In this document: one piece after another, positions 19,507 to 28,453 of the stretch
How positions within the stretch are numbered: position 1 is the stretch's first letter
Layout of the letters: every line of letters starts with the position of its first letter
Origin: Collybia mongolica
Taxonomy: Eukaryota; Basidiomycota; Agaricomycetes; Agaricales; Clitocybaceae
Direction of reading: 5' to 3'
DNA: 64,000 bases
NCBI GenBank assembly: GCA_013420905.1
Contig: JAAXNY010000011.1
Coordinates: 2,790,001-2,854,000, forward strand
The notes under the pieces: generated by a model
Seen by the model: the letters and a program-made list of their open reading frames with translations, nothing else
Database searches by the model: none
What the model was told of the DNA's origin: nothing
Program-made: the position numbers and the translations under genes

Positions 19507-21018
19507 ATGACTGAACCCCCTCGTAAATATATGCCCCAACCAGGCGTCCGTGATGCACCAGTATTCAAAGGAAAAGAGCCCACGGGTTTAATCCGATTTC
19601 TGGAGCGAATGGAAGTCCTATGGAAGGAGTGTAACATTACAAATGATGAAGAAAAGAAGTTAATGTTGGGAAAATACGCAGACCTACAATCAGAGAATGA
19701 GTGGAGGGCATTAGACCACTATAAGACAGGCACTTGGACGGATTTCAAGACAGAGTTGATCTCTAGTTATCCGGAAGCACTCGATCAAGTAGAAGGATCA
19801 GTAGCCAAGTTAGAGGCAGTGTGTCGCGCCAACCCACGTATTGGAGTAACCGATGAGGCCGCGCTGAAAAAGCTGAAGCGTGAATTCAAAGCAGAATCTA
19901 TTAAACTCTTGGGAGTTAGGCCACCAATTATCTCTAACCGAGAATTAGTTACCAAGTTCTTGGGATGTCTAGACGAAGTCTTCAGATCCCAAGTACAAGG
20001 AAGGCTAACCCTGCTAGGGAATAATCAGTCTAATGCTACGCAGGCAGGACAAGCCGTTGCTACAAACAACCGAGCAGATCCTAATACTATTGCCGAAGCC
20101 GCCGCGCTCGCGCGACGAAAAGGGGATCAGTACGATCTGGAGGAAGTTATAGCAACTGCAATCAGCATTTCTGAAGGTGTAGCCAACATGAATATTCCAG
20201 ACACAAATAGATCGTTTATAACGTCCGTAACAGCAACAGCAGCGCCCAAAATCAAAGTAGAGATGGATGAAATAAAACAACAAATAGTTAATTTGTTAGA
20301 CCGTCTCCAAGTAAATGAGAAGAATACGAGGAGTGGATTCAAGGATGTAATGAAAGCGCTTCAACAAGCAACTGTTCAGAACCATGCCACGAATAGCGCA
20401 CCCCAGCAGCATCAGTATCAGAATCAGTACGGAAAGCCTAAAGAAGGACAACCGCAAAGACCAAATGCGTATAAATGTCACTACTGTTTTACACCCGGAC
20501 ACTTCATAATGGCCTGTCCCGAGAAACAGAAACATTTTGAGGAAGGGAAAATAAAAACCAACGCAAATGGAGGAGTATGCTTACCAGACGGATCATATAT
20601 TCCAAGAGAACCAGAAACGGTATCATTGAAAGATAAAGTGGAACACTTCCATTCAAAGAAGGTAGCGGCCCTTTATTACGGAGATGTCACAGAAGGACCC
20701 GCTCCAGGAGTATTGTCCGTTATGCAGTCACATAATGCAGTAGACAATAGTAACGACATTGGAACCTTGAAAGCCATAATGGCACAAATGGCACAATTTC
20801 AAGCGCAACAAATGTTAGGACAACAGAGCGCGCAAACCGCGCTGCCAGTAGCGCCTCAGATGCAGAAACAGGAATATATAAATAATAACTATAATCCTAC
20901 GGCAAAGAGCGCGCCGAACCCTGACATAGTAGCCTTACAAGCACAAATGAGTACTTTATTAGGGCAGGTAGCAGAACTCAATAACCAAAACAAGGTTAAA
21001 GAGTCGGGTTTCAATTAG
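19507..21018 (+). CDS. Gypsy-1 Gag
   Basis: 503 codons from ATG 19507 to TAG 21016-21018. The first half has the mixed helical character of Ty3-type capsids (FLERMEVLWKECNI, WTDFKTELISSYPEA). Residues ~330-345 carry one CCHC zinc knuckle, CHYCFTPGHFIMACP (C-x2-C-x4-H-x4-C), for binding the genomic RNA. A Gln/Asn-rich tail follows. The last codons, TCG GGT TTC AAT TAG, contain the -1 slippery heptamer that would shift some ribosomes into the protease frame. The frame stays open for about 115 codons upstream of this ATG, so a longer product cannot be excluded. Confidence 0.88.
   Translation: MTEPPRKYMPQPGVRDAPVFKGKEPTGLIRFLERMEVLWKECNITNDEEKKLMLGKYADLQSENEWRALDHYKTGTWTDFKTELISSYPEALDQVEGSVAKLEAVCRANPRIGVTDEAALKKLKREFKAESIKLLGVRPPIISNRELVTKFLGCLDEVFRSQVQGRLTLLGNNQSNATQAGQAVATNNRADPNTIAEAAALARRKGDQYDLEEVIATAISISEGVANMNIPDTNRSFITSVTATAAPKIKVEMDEIKQQIVNLLDRLQVNEKNTRSGFKDVMKALQQATVQNHATNSAPQQHQYQNQYGKPKEGQPQRPNAYKCHYCFTPGHFIMACPEKQKHFEEGKIKTNANGGVCLPDGSYIPREPETVSLKDKVEHFHSKKVAALYYGDVTEGPAPGVLSVMQSHNAVDNSNDIGTLKAIMAQMAQFQAQQMLGQQSAQTALPVAPQMQKQEYINNNYNPTAKSAPNPDIVALQAQMSTLLGQVAELNNQNKVKESGFN
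21006..21012 (+). promoter_or_regulatory. Candidate -1 frameshift heptamer GGGTTTC (gag to protease)
   Basis: In the gag frame it reads G GGT TTC, the canonical X XXY YYZ layout, two codons before the gag stop. Slipping back one base gives GGG TTT CAA TTA GGT CCG ATG, which is open into the 401-codon protease frame. Downstream, TAGGTC (21016-21021) can pair with GACCTA (21049-21054). A second TAGGTC at 21059-21064 offers an alternative pairing. Confidence 0.65.
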
Positions 21019-21023
21019 GTCCG

Positions 21024-22229
21024 ATGAAGGAGGCTAAGGAACACGCTAGACCTACGACTAGGTCGCGTTCCAAGAGACAGCCAGAGGACCGAAGTAAAAA
21101 TAGAAATAGTCGTCAAGAAAGTAACGATTCAGAGAGTAGTCAGGATAGTAGCGGAGAGGAGCTGGTAGCGCCGTCTCCTAGTAAAAGGAAAGTAAAATTT
21201 GCTGAACCATCAGTAAAGTCTCCAGTACGAAAAGAATTACCCTACATCGATGTGCCCGTGGTACCCTACATACCCCGGAGAACGGAACGCAACCCTGAAC
21301 CAGTTGATCCGCTACCTAATTTTAACACTAAGCGCGGTCCGACTTATGAAACTAAGTCCCCGATAGAAGTAAAATTAAAAGGTGGCGATATAATTGCTAA
21401 AGTGTTAGACAACCCTATCACATTGACCACGGGAGAGTTAATGGGCTCGTCAAAAACCATTAGAGATGGAATAAAGAATATTGTAACTGCCAGACGTAAG
21501 TCCCTTACCCAAAGGGATGCTAACTTGCAAATAAACGGAATAGATGAGGAAGACGTCTTACCCTTTGGAGGGGACTGGGAACTTGATGATAACTACTTAC
21601 GGCATGACGCGCTACCAGTAGAGTCAATCCCATTCCAGTCTTTCTTCATCTCAGAGTATGACCGCGGCGGAATACCTAAGGGATCTATAATATGCGGGGA
21701 CCCAGTCCTACAGTATTTAGAATCTTTACCAGCCGGGGAAGAGCCCAAACAGTTGTATGTAGCAAAAGAATCGGCCTCTTTGCGCGCAGTATATCCAGTA
21801 ATAAATGGGGTAGGAACGGAGGAATCTTTATTAGATGGGGGATCCCAAATAGTATCAATGGCTAAACAAACGGCTTTAGACTTGGATATTTCATGGGATC
21901 CGGACGTTGTCATACACATGCAGAGTGCTAATAAACAAGTGGAGAAAACAGCGGGATTAGCGCGCAATGTCCCTTTCTTGTTTAATGACATGGCCATCTA
22001 CCTCCAAGTACATATTATAAATTCACCCGCATACAAAGTATTGCTCGGGAGACCGTTTGATACGCTCACGGAAAGTCAGATCAAAAATGCTCGGGACGGG
22101 GGACAAGTAGTCACTATCACGGACCCTAACACAGGACGAAGGTGTACTATTCCTACCCATGCAAAGGGATCACCGCCTAAGCTGTTGAAAAGACAACCAG
22201 AACAGGATTTTCGGCCTTCGATGAATTAA
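21024..22229 (+). CDS. Gypsy-1 protease-domain protein
   Basis: 401 codons from the first ATG (21024) in a frame -1 relative to gag, probably expressed as a Gag-Pro fusion through the slip at 21006-21012. The N-terminal 100 residues are basic and Ser-rich. The C-terminal third holds a retropepsin-like core: LLDGGSQIVSMA for the flap-side catalytic loop, then VIHMQSANKQ, and YKVLLGRPFDTL for the ILG-like motif. The catalytic triplet reads DGG rather than the usual DSG or DTG. Related fungal elements are known with other third-position variants, so it may still be active. The frame ends at TAA 22227-22229, overlapping pol. Confidence 0.75.
   Translation: MKEAKEHARPTTRSRSKRQPEDRSKNRNSRQESNDSESSQDSSGEELVAPSPSKRKVKFAEPSVKSPVRKELPYIDVPVVPYIPRRTERNPEPVDPLPNFNTKRGPTYETKSPIEVKLKGGDIIAKVLDNPITLTTGELMGSSKTIRDGIKNIVTARRKSLTQRDANLQINGIDEEDVLPFGGDWELDDNYLRHDALPVESIPFQSFFISEYDRGGIPKGSIICGDPVLQYLESLPAGEEPKQLYVAKESASLRAVYPVINGVGTEESLLDGGSQIVSMAKQTALDLDISWDPDVVIHMQSANKQVEKTAGLARNVPFLFNDMAIYLQVHIINSPAYKVLLGRPFDTLTESQIKNARDGGQVVTITDPNTGRRCTIPTHAKGSPPKLLKRQPEQDFRPSMN
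22205..22211 (+). promoter_or_regulatory. Candidate -1 frameshift heptamer GGATTTT (protease to pol)
   Basis: In the protease frame it reads G GAT TTT, six codons before the stop. The -1 frame GGA TTT TCG GCC is open into pol. Downstream, CCTTCGAT (22215-22222) can pair with ATCAAGG (22239-22245) with one bulged C. GGAUUUU is an established slippery site in a plant dianthovirus, and the same heptamer lies at the gag-pol junction of the chromovirus in this window. Confidence 0.6.
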
Positions 22230-25200
22230 TCCAAAGTGATCAAGGAGAGCTAGCCGTAGAAATTGCTGAAGATGAGGACGGGAACTTTATTATAACGGGT
22301 TATAGACACCCTACTGATAAGCGGAATTTTGGTCACAAAGAACTTAGAGATGTCTTTTTGTCTAGAAGTGATGTAAACATGAATAGTACAGTACCTGAAC
22401 GCGAATTACTAGCCACGTACTTGGCTTCCGTAGATGAGCGCGATGGACCAGTAATAAACTACGAGCAGAACAGTAGGGACCCAGCAAGCACACCCACTAG
22501 ACCGCTGACATACGCTCAAGAACAGCCCATGATCAATAAAGCTTTAAGTAAATTAAAGCAGTGGCAAATTGGCACAAATGAGCGCGGTCTTGGAACGGCA
22601 ACAAGTGAAAAGTGTAATATTGAGACCATGGATCAGCTAGTAGGAAAGAAGTATAAACCAGTACATTTGAAAACAAAACCAACACTGGCAGACCTGCCTG
22701 ATAAATTTAGAATTATCAGAGATATAAAGGGCGACCCTTTAGCGGCCCTACCAGTTCTAACGCCTAACCCACCTCCGTTTAAACCAACTGGGAGGTACAC
22801 TGAGGAAAGGCGCGCGGAATTCCAAAGAGTACACGAAGAAGAAAGCTTCTTAAAACCTAAAGAGATGGATATAATCCACGACTTTATGTGCAAACATAAT
22901 GATGGTTTTGCTTGGAATGATAGTGAGCGCGGTAGTTTTAAGAAGGAATATTTTCCTCCCGTCGAAATACCAGTAGTCCCACATACGCCGTGGACAGAGA
23001 GGAACATTAGAATCCCACCAGGAATCTATGAAGATGTTTGTAAAATCATCAAGACAAAAATTGATGCAGGAGTCTATGAGAGATCCAATTCATCATACAG
23101 GTCTAGATGGTTTACCGTATTAAAGAAAGGCCCAGGAAAGAAGCTTAGAATTGTACATAGTCTAGAACCACTGAATGCAGTCACAATAGCGCACTCGGGT
23201 CTACCACCCGCTACCGAAGAACTAGCAGAACACTTCGCAGGGCGCGCTTGTGGCGGAATGATGGATCTATATGTAGGATACGATGAGAGGCCTTTAGCAG
23301 AAACCTCGCGCGATCTAACCACGTTCCAAACACCATTTGGCGCGCTGAGATTAGTAACACTCCCTATGGGATGGACGAATTCTGTTCCAATATTTCATGA
23401 CGATGTCACGTACATCCTACAGGATGAGGTACCACATGTCACAATACCCTATATTGATGATGTACCCGTGCGCGGTCCAGCAACGCGCTACGAACTACCG
23501 GACGGAACAGAAGAAGAGCTACCTGGTGCTCCAGGTGTTAGGCGCTTCTTCTGGGAACATATGCAAAATGTAAATCGCGTCGTACAGAGAATGAAGTATT
23601 CTGGAGGAACATTTTCAGGATATAAGTCTATGTTATGCGCAAGTGAAATTCTAGTGGTAGGACATAGATGTACCTATGAAGGACGAAAACCTACTACAGA
23701 TAGAATCGGTGTAGTTGAAAGATGGGGACCATGCAAAGATGTCAGTGAAGTACGCGCTTACATGGGAACTATTGGTGTATGCAGGAATTTCATTAAAGAC
23801 TTCGCCCGTATAGGTCAACCAATTCAAAAGTTAACTAGGAGTAGTGAACCTTGGATATGGGGGCCTGAGCAAGAAGAAGCGCAGCAGCTATTATTAGACG
23901 CACTTAAAAATAGCCCCGCGCTCCGTCCAATTAATTACACCTGGAATACGCCAGTAGTACTGTCAGTAGATACGTCATGGAAAGCCGTAGGCTACTATAT
24001 CTACCAGGAAGACCCTGATATACCTGGAAGAAAGCACTATGCTAGATTTGACTCGATAACTCTGAATGAGCGCGAAGCGCGCTTCTCACAACCCAAACGA
24101 GAGCTATTCGGATTAATGAGAGTTCTAATGGCATGTTATTATTGGTTTATTGGAGTACGAAATTTGGTAGTGGAAACGGATGCAAAGTACATTAAGGGGA
24201 TGTTATCAAACCCAAGTTTAGGACCTAATGCAACGGTAAATAGGTGGATCGATAGGATACTTATGTTCCACTTTACTTTGGTTCATAAAGCTGGTAAAGG
24301 CTTTGGCCCAGACGGTCTGTCAAGACGCGACGCGCGGCTAGGGGATCCTGTCTACCCGGACCCAGACGATGGTTACGACGAACCCTCAGGTCCTTTAAGG
24401 TTTATCAACCCAACGGAAGGATTGGATGACCCTTTGGAACTGTCAGACTTTAAAGAGGAGATCGACACGCGCGGCGGATATCTATTCCAACTTGCAAAGG
24501 AAATCTCTGATTTTGAAGTGGAAGTAAACAATGCCTGGGCTGGTGAAGCAGCATTTATCGGAGAAGTAAAACAACACTTAGGTTTAGGACGGTTCGGTAT
24601 TCAAAGAGAAGCTTATCTAAAGCAACTTGTAAATACTACTGTCATACCTGATGAAAAGTTTAAATATGACCCTAATGTAAGGGAAGTATATGATGAGTCT
24701 AAACGAACACCTACGGCACTGGAACAGGATAAAAACCTACCTTTAATAAAAGAATGGTTAAAAAGACCACAAAAGAGACCAAAAGGAATGACAGATCGCG
24801 CCTACCTAAAGTTTGCAAGGCAGGCGTCTAATTTCTTTTTGGATCCAGAAGGCAGGATGTATAGGAAAAATATCGATAGCGCGCACCAGCTTGTTGTTGA
24901 TAAAAATCACCGAACATATATGATGAAGGCGTCTCACGATTCTGTTGGACATAGGGGTTTCTATGCAACAAAATCCTTAATAGATAAAAGATTTTGGTGG
25001 CCAGAAATGGAACGCGATGTATCATGGTATGTGAAGTCATGTCACATCTGTCAGACAAGGCTCTTAACTTTGTTGAGAATCCCTCCTGTCATAACCCACA
25101 CGCCGTCTATATTCCAAGTATTGCATGCGGACACCATGTATATGAGCCCATCGTCTAATGGCTATAAATACATTGTCCAAGGAAGATGTGCGCTGTCTTC

Positions 25201-26224
25201 ATGGATGGAAGGCGCGCCCCTCAAATCTGAGGACGGCAAGACCTTGGGAAGGTGGCTGTTCGAAGAAGTAATTTGTAGATGGGGTTCTCTAACGGAAATT
25301 GTAACGGATAATGGTCCTGCCTTTGTCGCAGCCAAAGCGTGGCTGGAATCCAAGTATGGTATTACAGGAATAAGTATATCACCATACAATTCCAAAGGAA
25401 ATGGGATCGCCGAGCGCGCACATTGGGATGTGCGTCAAGCTGTCTTCAAAGCTACAGGTGGTGATGTAAAGAAGTGGTACTACTTCTTCCACCATGTAAT
25501 GTGGGCTGACAGGATTACTATACGGAGAGGGACGGGTTGCTCCCCCTATTTTATGATTACGGGCGCGCACCCAACCTTACCGTTAGATATCATTGAAGCC
25601 ACTTGGTTAGTAAAGTTACCAGGAAAAATATTGACTACAGAGGAACTCATTGGGTTTAGAGCGCAGGCTCTAGCTAAGCACGTCCAGCATGTGGCCGATA
25701 TGAGGAAACGTATCAATATAGAAAAACGAAGGAGACTATTACAGTATGAGAAGGATCACAGCGCGACCATCAGAGACTATGATTTCAAACCAGGAAGTTT
25801 AGTACTAGTTAGAAATACCGAGGTCGAAAGTTCGCTCGATAAAAAGCTGAAGCCACGGTACCTGGGACCAATGATAGTCCTGAGACGAAACCGCGGGGGA
25901 GCCTATATTGTTTGTGAAATGGATGGATCGGTGTGGCAACATAAAGTGGGGGCGTTTAGGGTTATTCCCTATTTTGCTAGGAGTACAATTGAACTGCCGG
26001 ATAATCTGCAAGATCTAATAGACATCTCTAGCGAAACATTAAATGCTTTAGTGGAATCGAAAGATCCCGCTAATAGACAAGTTTATAAGGAGCGTGACTA
26101 TACCTTTGACAGAGTCCAATTGGATCAGTCCGATTCAGAGTCAAGCTCTGGTGAAAACACTGAAGAGGGGATAGCGCCGGCGCTACCACAAACTACTATG
26201 TCACACCGGAAGTTGCATAAGTGA
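22214..26224 (+). CDS. Gypsy-1 Pol: reverse transcriptase, RNase H, integrase
   Basis: Open from the slip site at 22205 to TAA near 26224 (about 1336 codons). No ATG lies near the beginning, which fits frameshift expression. Domains (from 22358): RT with LRIVHSLEPLN, FQTPFGALRLVTLPMG and the catalytic YIDD near residue 365. RNase H has VLSVDTSWKAVGYY, RELFGLM and VETDAKYI. The integrase HHCC zinc finger (GHRGFY...CHICQ) lies near 860-900. Its DDE core has HADTMYM (~922), VTDNGPAFV and GNGIAERAHW. A GPY/F-like end, YLGPMIVLRRNRGGAYIV, lies near 1168. There is no chromodomain. All catalytic residues looked for are present, so the element may be active. Confidence 0.92.
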   Translation, partial: AFDELIQSDQGELAVEIAEDEDGNFIITGYRHPTDKRNFGHKELRDVFLSRSDVNMNSTVPERELLATYLASVDERDGPVINYEQNSRDPASTPTRPLTYAQEQPMINKALSKLKQWQIGTNERGLGTATSEKCNIETMDQLVGKKYKPVHLKTKPTLADLPDKFRIIRDIKGDPLAALPVLTPNPPPFKPTGRYTEERRAEFQRVHEEESFLKPKEMDIIHDFMCKHNDGFAWNDSERGSFKKEYFPPVEIPVVPHTPWTERNIRIPPGIYEDVCKIIKTKIDAGVYERSNSSYRSRWFTVLKKGPGKKLRIVHSLEPLNAVTIAHSGLPPATEELAEHFAGRACGGMMDLYVGYDERPLAETSRDLTTFQTPFGALRLVTLPMGWTNSVPIFHDDVTYILQDEVPHVTIPYIDDVPVRGPATRYELPDGTEEELPGAPGVRRFFWEHMQNVNRVVQRMKYSGGTFSGYKSMLCASEILVVGHRCTYEGRKPTTDRIGVVERWGPCKDVSEVRAYMGTIGVCRNFIKDFARIGQPIQKLTRSSEPWIWGPEQEEAQQLLLDALKNSPALRPINYTWNTPVVLSVDTSWKAVGYYIYQEDPDIPGRKHYARFDSITLNEREARFSQPKRELFGLMRVLMACYYWFIGVRNLVVETDAKYIKGMLSNPSLGPNATVNRWIDRILMFHFTLVHKAGKGFGPDGLSRRDARLGDPVYPDPDDGYDEPSGPLRFINPTEGLDDPLELSDFKEEIDTRGGYLFQLAKEISDFEVEVNNAWAGEAAFIGEVKQHLGLGRFGIQREAYLKQLVNTTVIPDEKFKYDPNVREVYDESKRTPTALEQDKNLPLIKEWLKRPQKRPKGMTDRAYLKFARQASNFFLDPEGRMYRKNIDSAHQLVVDKNHRTYMMKASHDSVGHRGFYATKSLIDKRFWWPEMERDVSWYVKSCHICQTRLLTLLRIPPVITHTPSIFQVLHADTMYMSPSSNGYKYIVQGRCALSSWMEGAPLKSEDGKTLGRWLFEEVICRWGSLTEIVTDNGPAFVAAKAWLESKYGITGISISPYNSKGNGIAERAHWDVRQAVFKATGGDVKKWYYFFHHVMWADRITIRRGTGCSPYFMITGAHPTLPLDIIEATWLVKLPGKILTTEELIGFRAQALAKHVQHVADMRKRINIEKRRRLLQYEKDHSATIRDYDFKPGSLVLVRNTEVESSLDKKLKPRYLGPMIVLRRNRGGAYIVCEMDGSVWQHKVGAFRVIPYFARSTIELPDNLQDLIDISSETLNALVESKDPANRQVYKERDYTFDRVQLDQSDSESSSGENTEEGIAPALPQTTMSHRKLHK

Positions 26225-26371
26225 TAAATCAGTATGAAAAACAGAAGCAGTAAAGACAGTGTAAGCAACGAAGCTAAGTAGTAAGGACAGTGTTAAACCG
26301 AGTAAAGACAGTAATACAAAGGAGCGTGGGGAGGGACACCATAACTAAGGAGGAAGTTAATTGGACTACCC
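26225..26371. other. Gap between pol and convergent antisense gene I
   Basis: 148 bp with GTAAAGACAGT repeated several times (about 26246-26312). Pol and antisense gene I end tail to tail here. Confidence 0.5.
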
Positions 26372-27749
26372 TCAAGCAGATATGAAGTCGTCTTCAACCT
26401 CGGGCAAGGGCACATCAGCCGGAGCTACCTCCTCTTTATCATTGTCATCCTGGTCATGGACTTCGGTAGCGCTTGCAGTGGCAGCCTCGTCAGAGCCTCC
26501 CTCCAGAGCGGCCTCGTTCATTAGACCGTTGAGGCGAGTAACCTCGTCCATAGTGGCGTCACGACGCTTCAATAAGAAGGACACTGTATGACTGATCTCC
26601 TCCAACTCAGCGCGGTAGTTTAAAAGCATCCTACCGAGGGCTTGCTTGGTGTGTGACAAGGGATCGCCCGCGTCAGCAATCAAGCGCGCCCGTGCTAAGA
26701 CTACATCGTGCTCCTTGGAGGGACGGAAGTCAATAAAGACACGAGTATCTGATACACAGTCAGTATAAAAATAGAACCATCTATTATTAGAAAACGTACC
26801 CTCAGCAGATGCCTTTGGATCTTCATCCGGGGTGTCCTGCCTCGTACGCTTTTTGGGACGAAGAGTGCTGCCGCGGTTGAGCTCGGAACGCTTACCGTCC
26901 TGTAGGAATAAGAAACAAAGTAATAGACAGAGCAAAAACAAGAATGGGTACCTTGATGGCAGCCTTTTCAGCCTTAGTCCTTTTGACACGGGGAACCTTA
27001 ATGTTCTCCTTCTCCTTGCGACTACGGGTGATTGGTCCTTCACTAAGGAGACGACTAGTCACTGGCCCAGAGACAGTAGCGCTAGCCGTAGCGCCGGAAT
27101 CAATGACCATATTCTTGAGTAAAGAAGAGACGCCATTGAGTATGTCGCGCACTGACAGCGCGGTAGCTAAAAAGAAACATACCGAGTCAGTACCAGACAT
27201 TTCAATGTCACCGTCATATTCACCGCCAGCAATGACCTCGCCTGGAATAGCGGGACTATCCGCATCACCACCAGTAGCAGGGACCTAGTACCAGAAAACC
27301 ATGGTTTAAGAACAGTACAGTGCAAGATAAGGTAAAAAGCACGCACCGCGGTTTGAGACAGGTGCTCGGTGCGGACCTTTTCACGGTGACGGTGAATAGC
27401 GGCAGTAAGAGTCACAATGTTGCGGTAGACGGGCTCTTGAAGTAACTCGGGGTATACATGTTGTAGTCCCTGGAATGCTTTACGGACGCCAAAGATAACA
27501 TTCTGCCAGGACCGCTCCGTCAAAACCATTTTGGACTCAGTCAGGAGTAGCTGTAAATTGTAAAAGTTGTTACAATAACGGCGTATATAAGTTAATTGGT
27601 AAAAAGTGTACTGCGGTTTCGCCTAACTTCCGGACGCTGACCCTTTGTTCAACAAGGGTGTCCATCGATAAACGAGCTTGAAAGGTGTGCCACTGAGCTT
27701 GGACCATCTTGAAGTTCTCGATGTCTTGATAGTTGGGGGGGCTAGTCAT
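26372..27749 (-). CDS. Antisense gene I of Gypsy-1: five-exon basic/coiled-coil protein
   Basis: Minus strand, ATG at 27749. Exons 27749-27612, 27550-27347, 27284-26952, 26899-26800 and 26748-26372 total 1152 nt and keep frame across four introns with GTRCGY/GTACNC donors and CAG/TAG acceptors, giving 383 residues. The N-terminus starts MTSPPNYQDIENFKMVQ. The middle has a basic nuclear-type stretch (RSRKEKENIKVPRVKRTKAEK, given in part; then RPKKRTRQD). The C-terminus has a helical segment (LNYRAELEEISHTVSFLLK) and an acidic tail. No known domain is recognised. A TATAAAAAGG box lies about 100 bases upstream (27846-27855). Intact frames in a young element suggest function. A nuclear role is a guess. 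Confidence 0.7.
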
Positions 27750-27845
27750 AATGATGCAGAGGAAATTGATTCTTCGAACCAGAACGTTGTAAAGAGAGTA
27801 TAATAGAGTCGGGCGATGTCTTGGGACAAAAAGCACAGCCAGTGC

Positions 27846-27855
27846 CCTTTTTATA
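27846..27855 (-). promoter_or_regulatory. TATA box of antisense gene I
   Basis: TATAAAAAGG on the minus strand, about 100 bases before the ATG at 27749 and with no other gene between. Confidence 0.45.
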
Positions 27856-28453
27856 CCTCTACGACTAGAGAAGTGCTACCCAGTCTCTCATTCGTTGCGC
27901 GCGTTCTATCCCCAGAAAAATCTATACATTTCAACTGAACAGGTCCGAGACGCGTGCCTAATTGAAATGCTGGGCCCAATTAAAAAAAAAAAAAGGAGCT
28001 CCGTAAAAATTCATGTGGAGCGCGGCAGTGTCCGCATGACAACTGGGACAGTTGTTATCAGTGTTGAGGGGGAGATGGGTATAAGCAAAATCGAATTGGA
28101 AAAACCTACCAAGGTTACAAGGATTGAAATAGATTGTCTATAAAAAGTCAGTGATCGCGCCACGGTTTTTAATGATCGAGAGAATTGCACCAGAATTAAA
28201 CCGTACTATTTATAACTTAAGTAGCCGGGGCAAGGGCGGAAGCTTTCTTATGAAGACAATAGAACCACAGCCAAATCAATAGCATTGTTTATAGTCCGAG
28301 GGACTGTATATAAGACATGTGTTGGACTTCAATTAAAGAATTGAAGCCCAACGAAAGGCGGGGGAACTTAGGTAGCAGTAATAAAAGGGCCAGGGGCCCG
28401 GGAAAACACATATAGAAAAAAAAAAAACGTAGGTGGGGGGGGGCGCGGCGCGG
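27856..28453. other. Spacer between the two antisense genes
   Basis: Contains an A-tract near 27980-27993 and a 14-bp, nearly perfect inverted repeat GTTGGACTTCAATT/AATTGAAGCCCAAC (28321-28353) just downstream of the stop of antisense gene II. The inverted repeat could act in 3'-end formation. No gene seen. Confidence 0.4.

Noticed and set aside
22164..22170. AAAGGGA, another canonical slippery heptamer in the protease frame
   Set aside because: The -1 frame meets TAA a few codons later, before pol, so it cannot give a Pro-Pol fusion. GGATTTT at 22205 lies after that stop.
27167..27200. A 16-bp intron (GTATGTTTCTTTTTAG) in antisense gene I
   Set aside because: Far too short for a fungal intron. 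The frame is open through it, so it was treated as exon.
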